Positions 63,729 to 64,000 of a stretch of DNA of 64,000 nucleotides are shown here, piece by piece. This DNA is from Sphingomonas sp. 35-24ZXX. Its GTDB lineage: Bacteria > Pseudomonadota > Alphaproteobacteria > Sphingomonadales > Sphingomonadaceae. Below the pieces are notes generated by a model that was not told the DNA's origin, ran no database searches, and saw only the letters and a list, made by a program, of their open reading frames with translations. Location of the stretch: the NCBI RefSeq assembly GCF_000786215.1, contig NZ_JROG01000009.1, positions 186,001-250,000 of the forward strand, in the 5' to 3' direction. Position 1 is the first letter of the stretch, and each line of letters begins with the position of its first letter. The translations under genes and the position numbers were made by a program.

Positions 63729-64000
63729 ATGCGGTTTGCGGGCACGATTTCGACGGTCGCCAGGCGCGCGATGCTGGCCGGATCGGCTGGCGGTGTCGCG
63801 CTGGCAGCACTGCTGCTGGCTCCGGCCACCGTCACGGCGCAATCGCTGATGAACCACAACAGCAACGCGCCGGTCGATTATGCCGCCGACCGGATCGAAC
63901 TGCAGGACCGCGCCAACCGCGTGCTGCTGTCGGGCAATGTCGACATCACCCAGGCCGGGCTTCGCCTGCAGGCGGCGCGGATGACCGTTGCCTATCGCAA
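63729..64000 (+). CDS. lptA: LptA/OstA-type LPS transport protein, N-terminal part
   Basis: At least 90 residues, running off the window. The ATG at 63729 opens a signal peptide (ARRAMLAGSAGGVALAALLL ending TVTA-QS); a GTG at 63702 overlapping the lptC stop is a less likely start. The mature region (PVDYAADRIELQDRANRVLL, SGNVDITQAGLRLQAARMTV) is the beginning of the OstA/LptA periplasmic bridge. It carries LPS across the periplasm to LptD. Confidence 0.9.
   Translation, partial: MRFAGTISTVARRAMLAGSAGGVALAALLLAPATVTAQSLMNHNSNAPVDYAADRIELQDRANRVLLSGNVDITQAGLRLQAARMTVAYR

Overview
The window looks like chromosomal DNA of a high-G+C alphaproteobacterium, most likely a sphingomonad (Sphingomonadaceae or a close relative; the genus is not fixed by anything seen here). 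Supporting signs are a PopZ-like DUF2497 protein, a CC_3452-type small secreted protein, a carotenoid lycopene cyclase (CrtY), the alphaproteobacterial nanoRNase NrnC, a single Rsh-type (p)ppGpp enzyme, and a dispersed GC-rich palindromic repeat of a kind common in sphingomonad genomes. Most of the window is housekeeping core; short, A+T-richer single-gene islands are scattered through it.

Layout. 1-9200: end of a TolC-like gene, popZ-like gene, a Tat-exported Asp-box protein, a secreted S9 peptidase, a small ORF overlapping a zeta-like P-loop kinase, valS (carrying an in-frame palindromic repeat) and a DUF2254 membrane protein. 9200-16000: UvrD-type helicase, rsh, a CC_3452 protein, an HxlR regulator and a LacI regulator. 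16000-20900: two GIN-domain envelope proteins bracketing a methyltransferase, small proteins, recF, and a microprotein plus PspC unit behind a strong sigma-54-like promoter. 20900-24400: queuosine-precursor transporter, an A+T-rich accessory segment with a broken gene next to tRNA-Arg(TCT), then a ferredoxin-NADP reductase. 24400-28750: thioesterase and thiolase-like pair, then gspN-M-L of a type II secretion system without the rest of the system.

29500-33250 is the most distinctive region: a tight five-gene operon encoding an SDR protein whose catalytic Tyr is Phe, a glutathione transferase, E1-alpha, E1-beta and a 76-residue free-standing lipoyl protein, with no E2 acyltransferase or E3 nearby. 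33250-41600: an orphan CxxC protein, a repeat-rich 440-bp gap, a GAF-PAS-GGDEF enzyme, crtY, an A+T-richer lipoprotein gene, a di-iron hydroxylase and several small proteins. 41600-47150: a TPP riboswitch controlling thiC and an overlapping lipoprotein gene, an orphan protein with a HEPN-like RNCKIH motif, and an AIM24-like protein. 47150-56400: HExxH secreted peptidase, MipA/OmpV protein, GT87 glycosyltransferase, isocitrate lyase, two VOC proteins, ung. 56400-64000: SDR plus acyl-CoA dehydrogenase, a divergent S41 peptidase/PadR pair sharing a perfect 19-bp palindrome, a double cold-shock protein, TerC, NrnC, LptC and the start of LptA.

Functional themes are envelope maintenance (lptC/lptA, gsp, PspC, GIN proteins, OmpV), carbon and acyl-CoA metabolism (aceA, acyl-CoA dehydrogenase, thiolase-like protein, the E1/lipoyl cassette), stress and growth control (rsh, cold shock, c-di-GMP synthesis) and DNA repair (uvrD, recF, ung). 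No rRNA, CRISPR array, complete insertion sequence or complete prophage was seen. All function calls come from reading motifs by eye; no database search was run.
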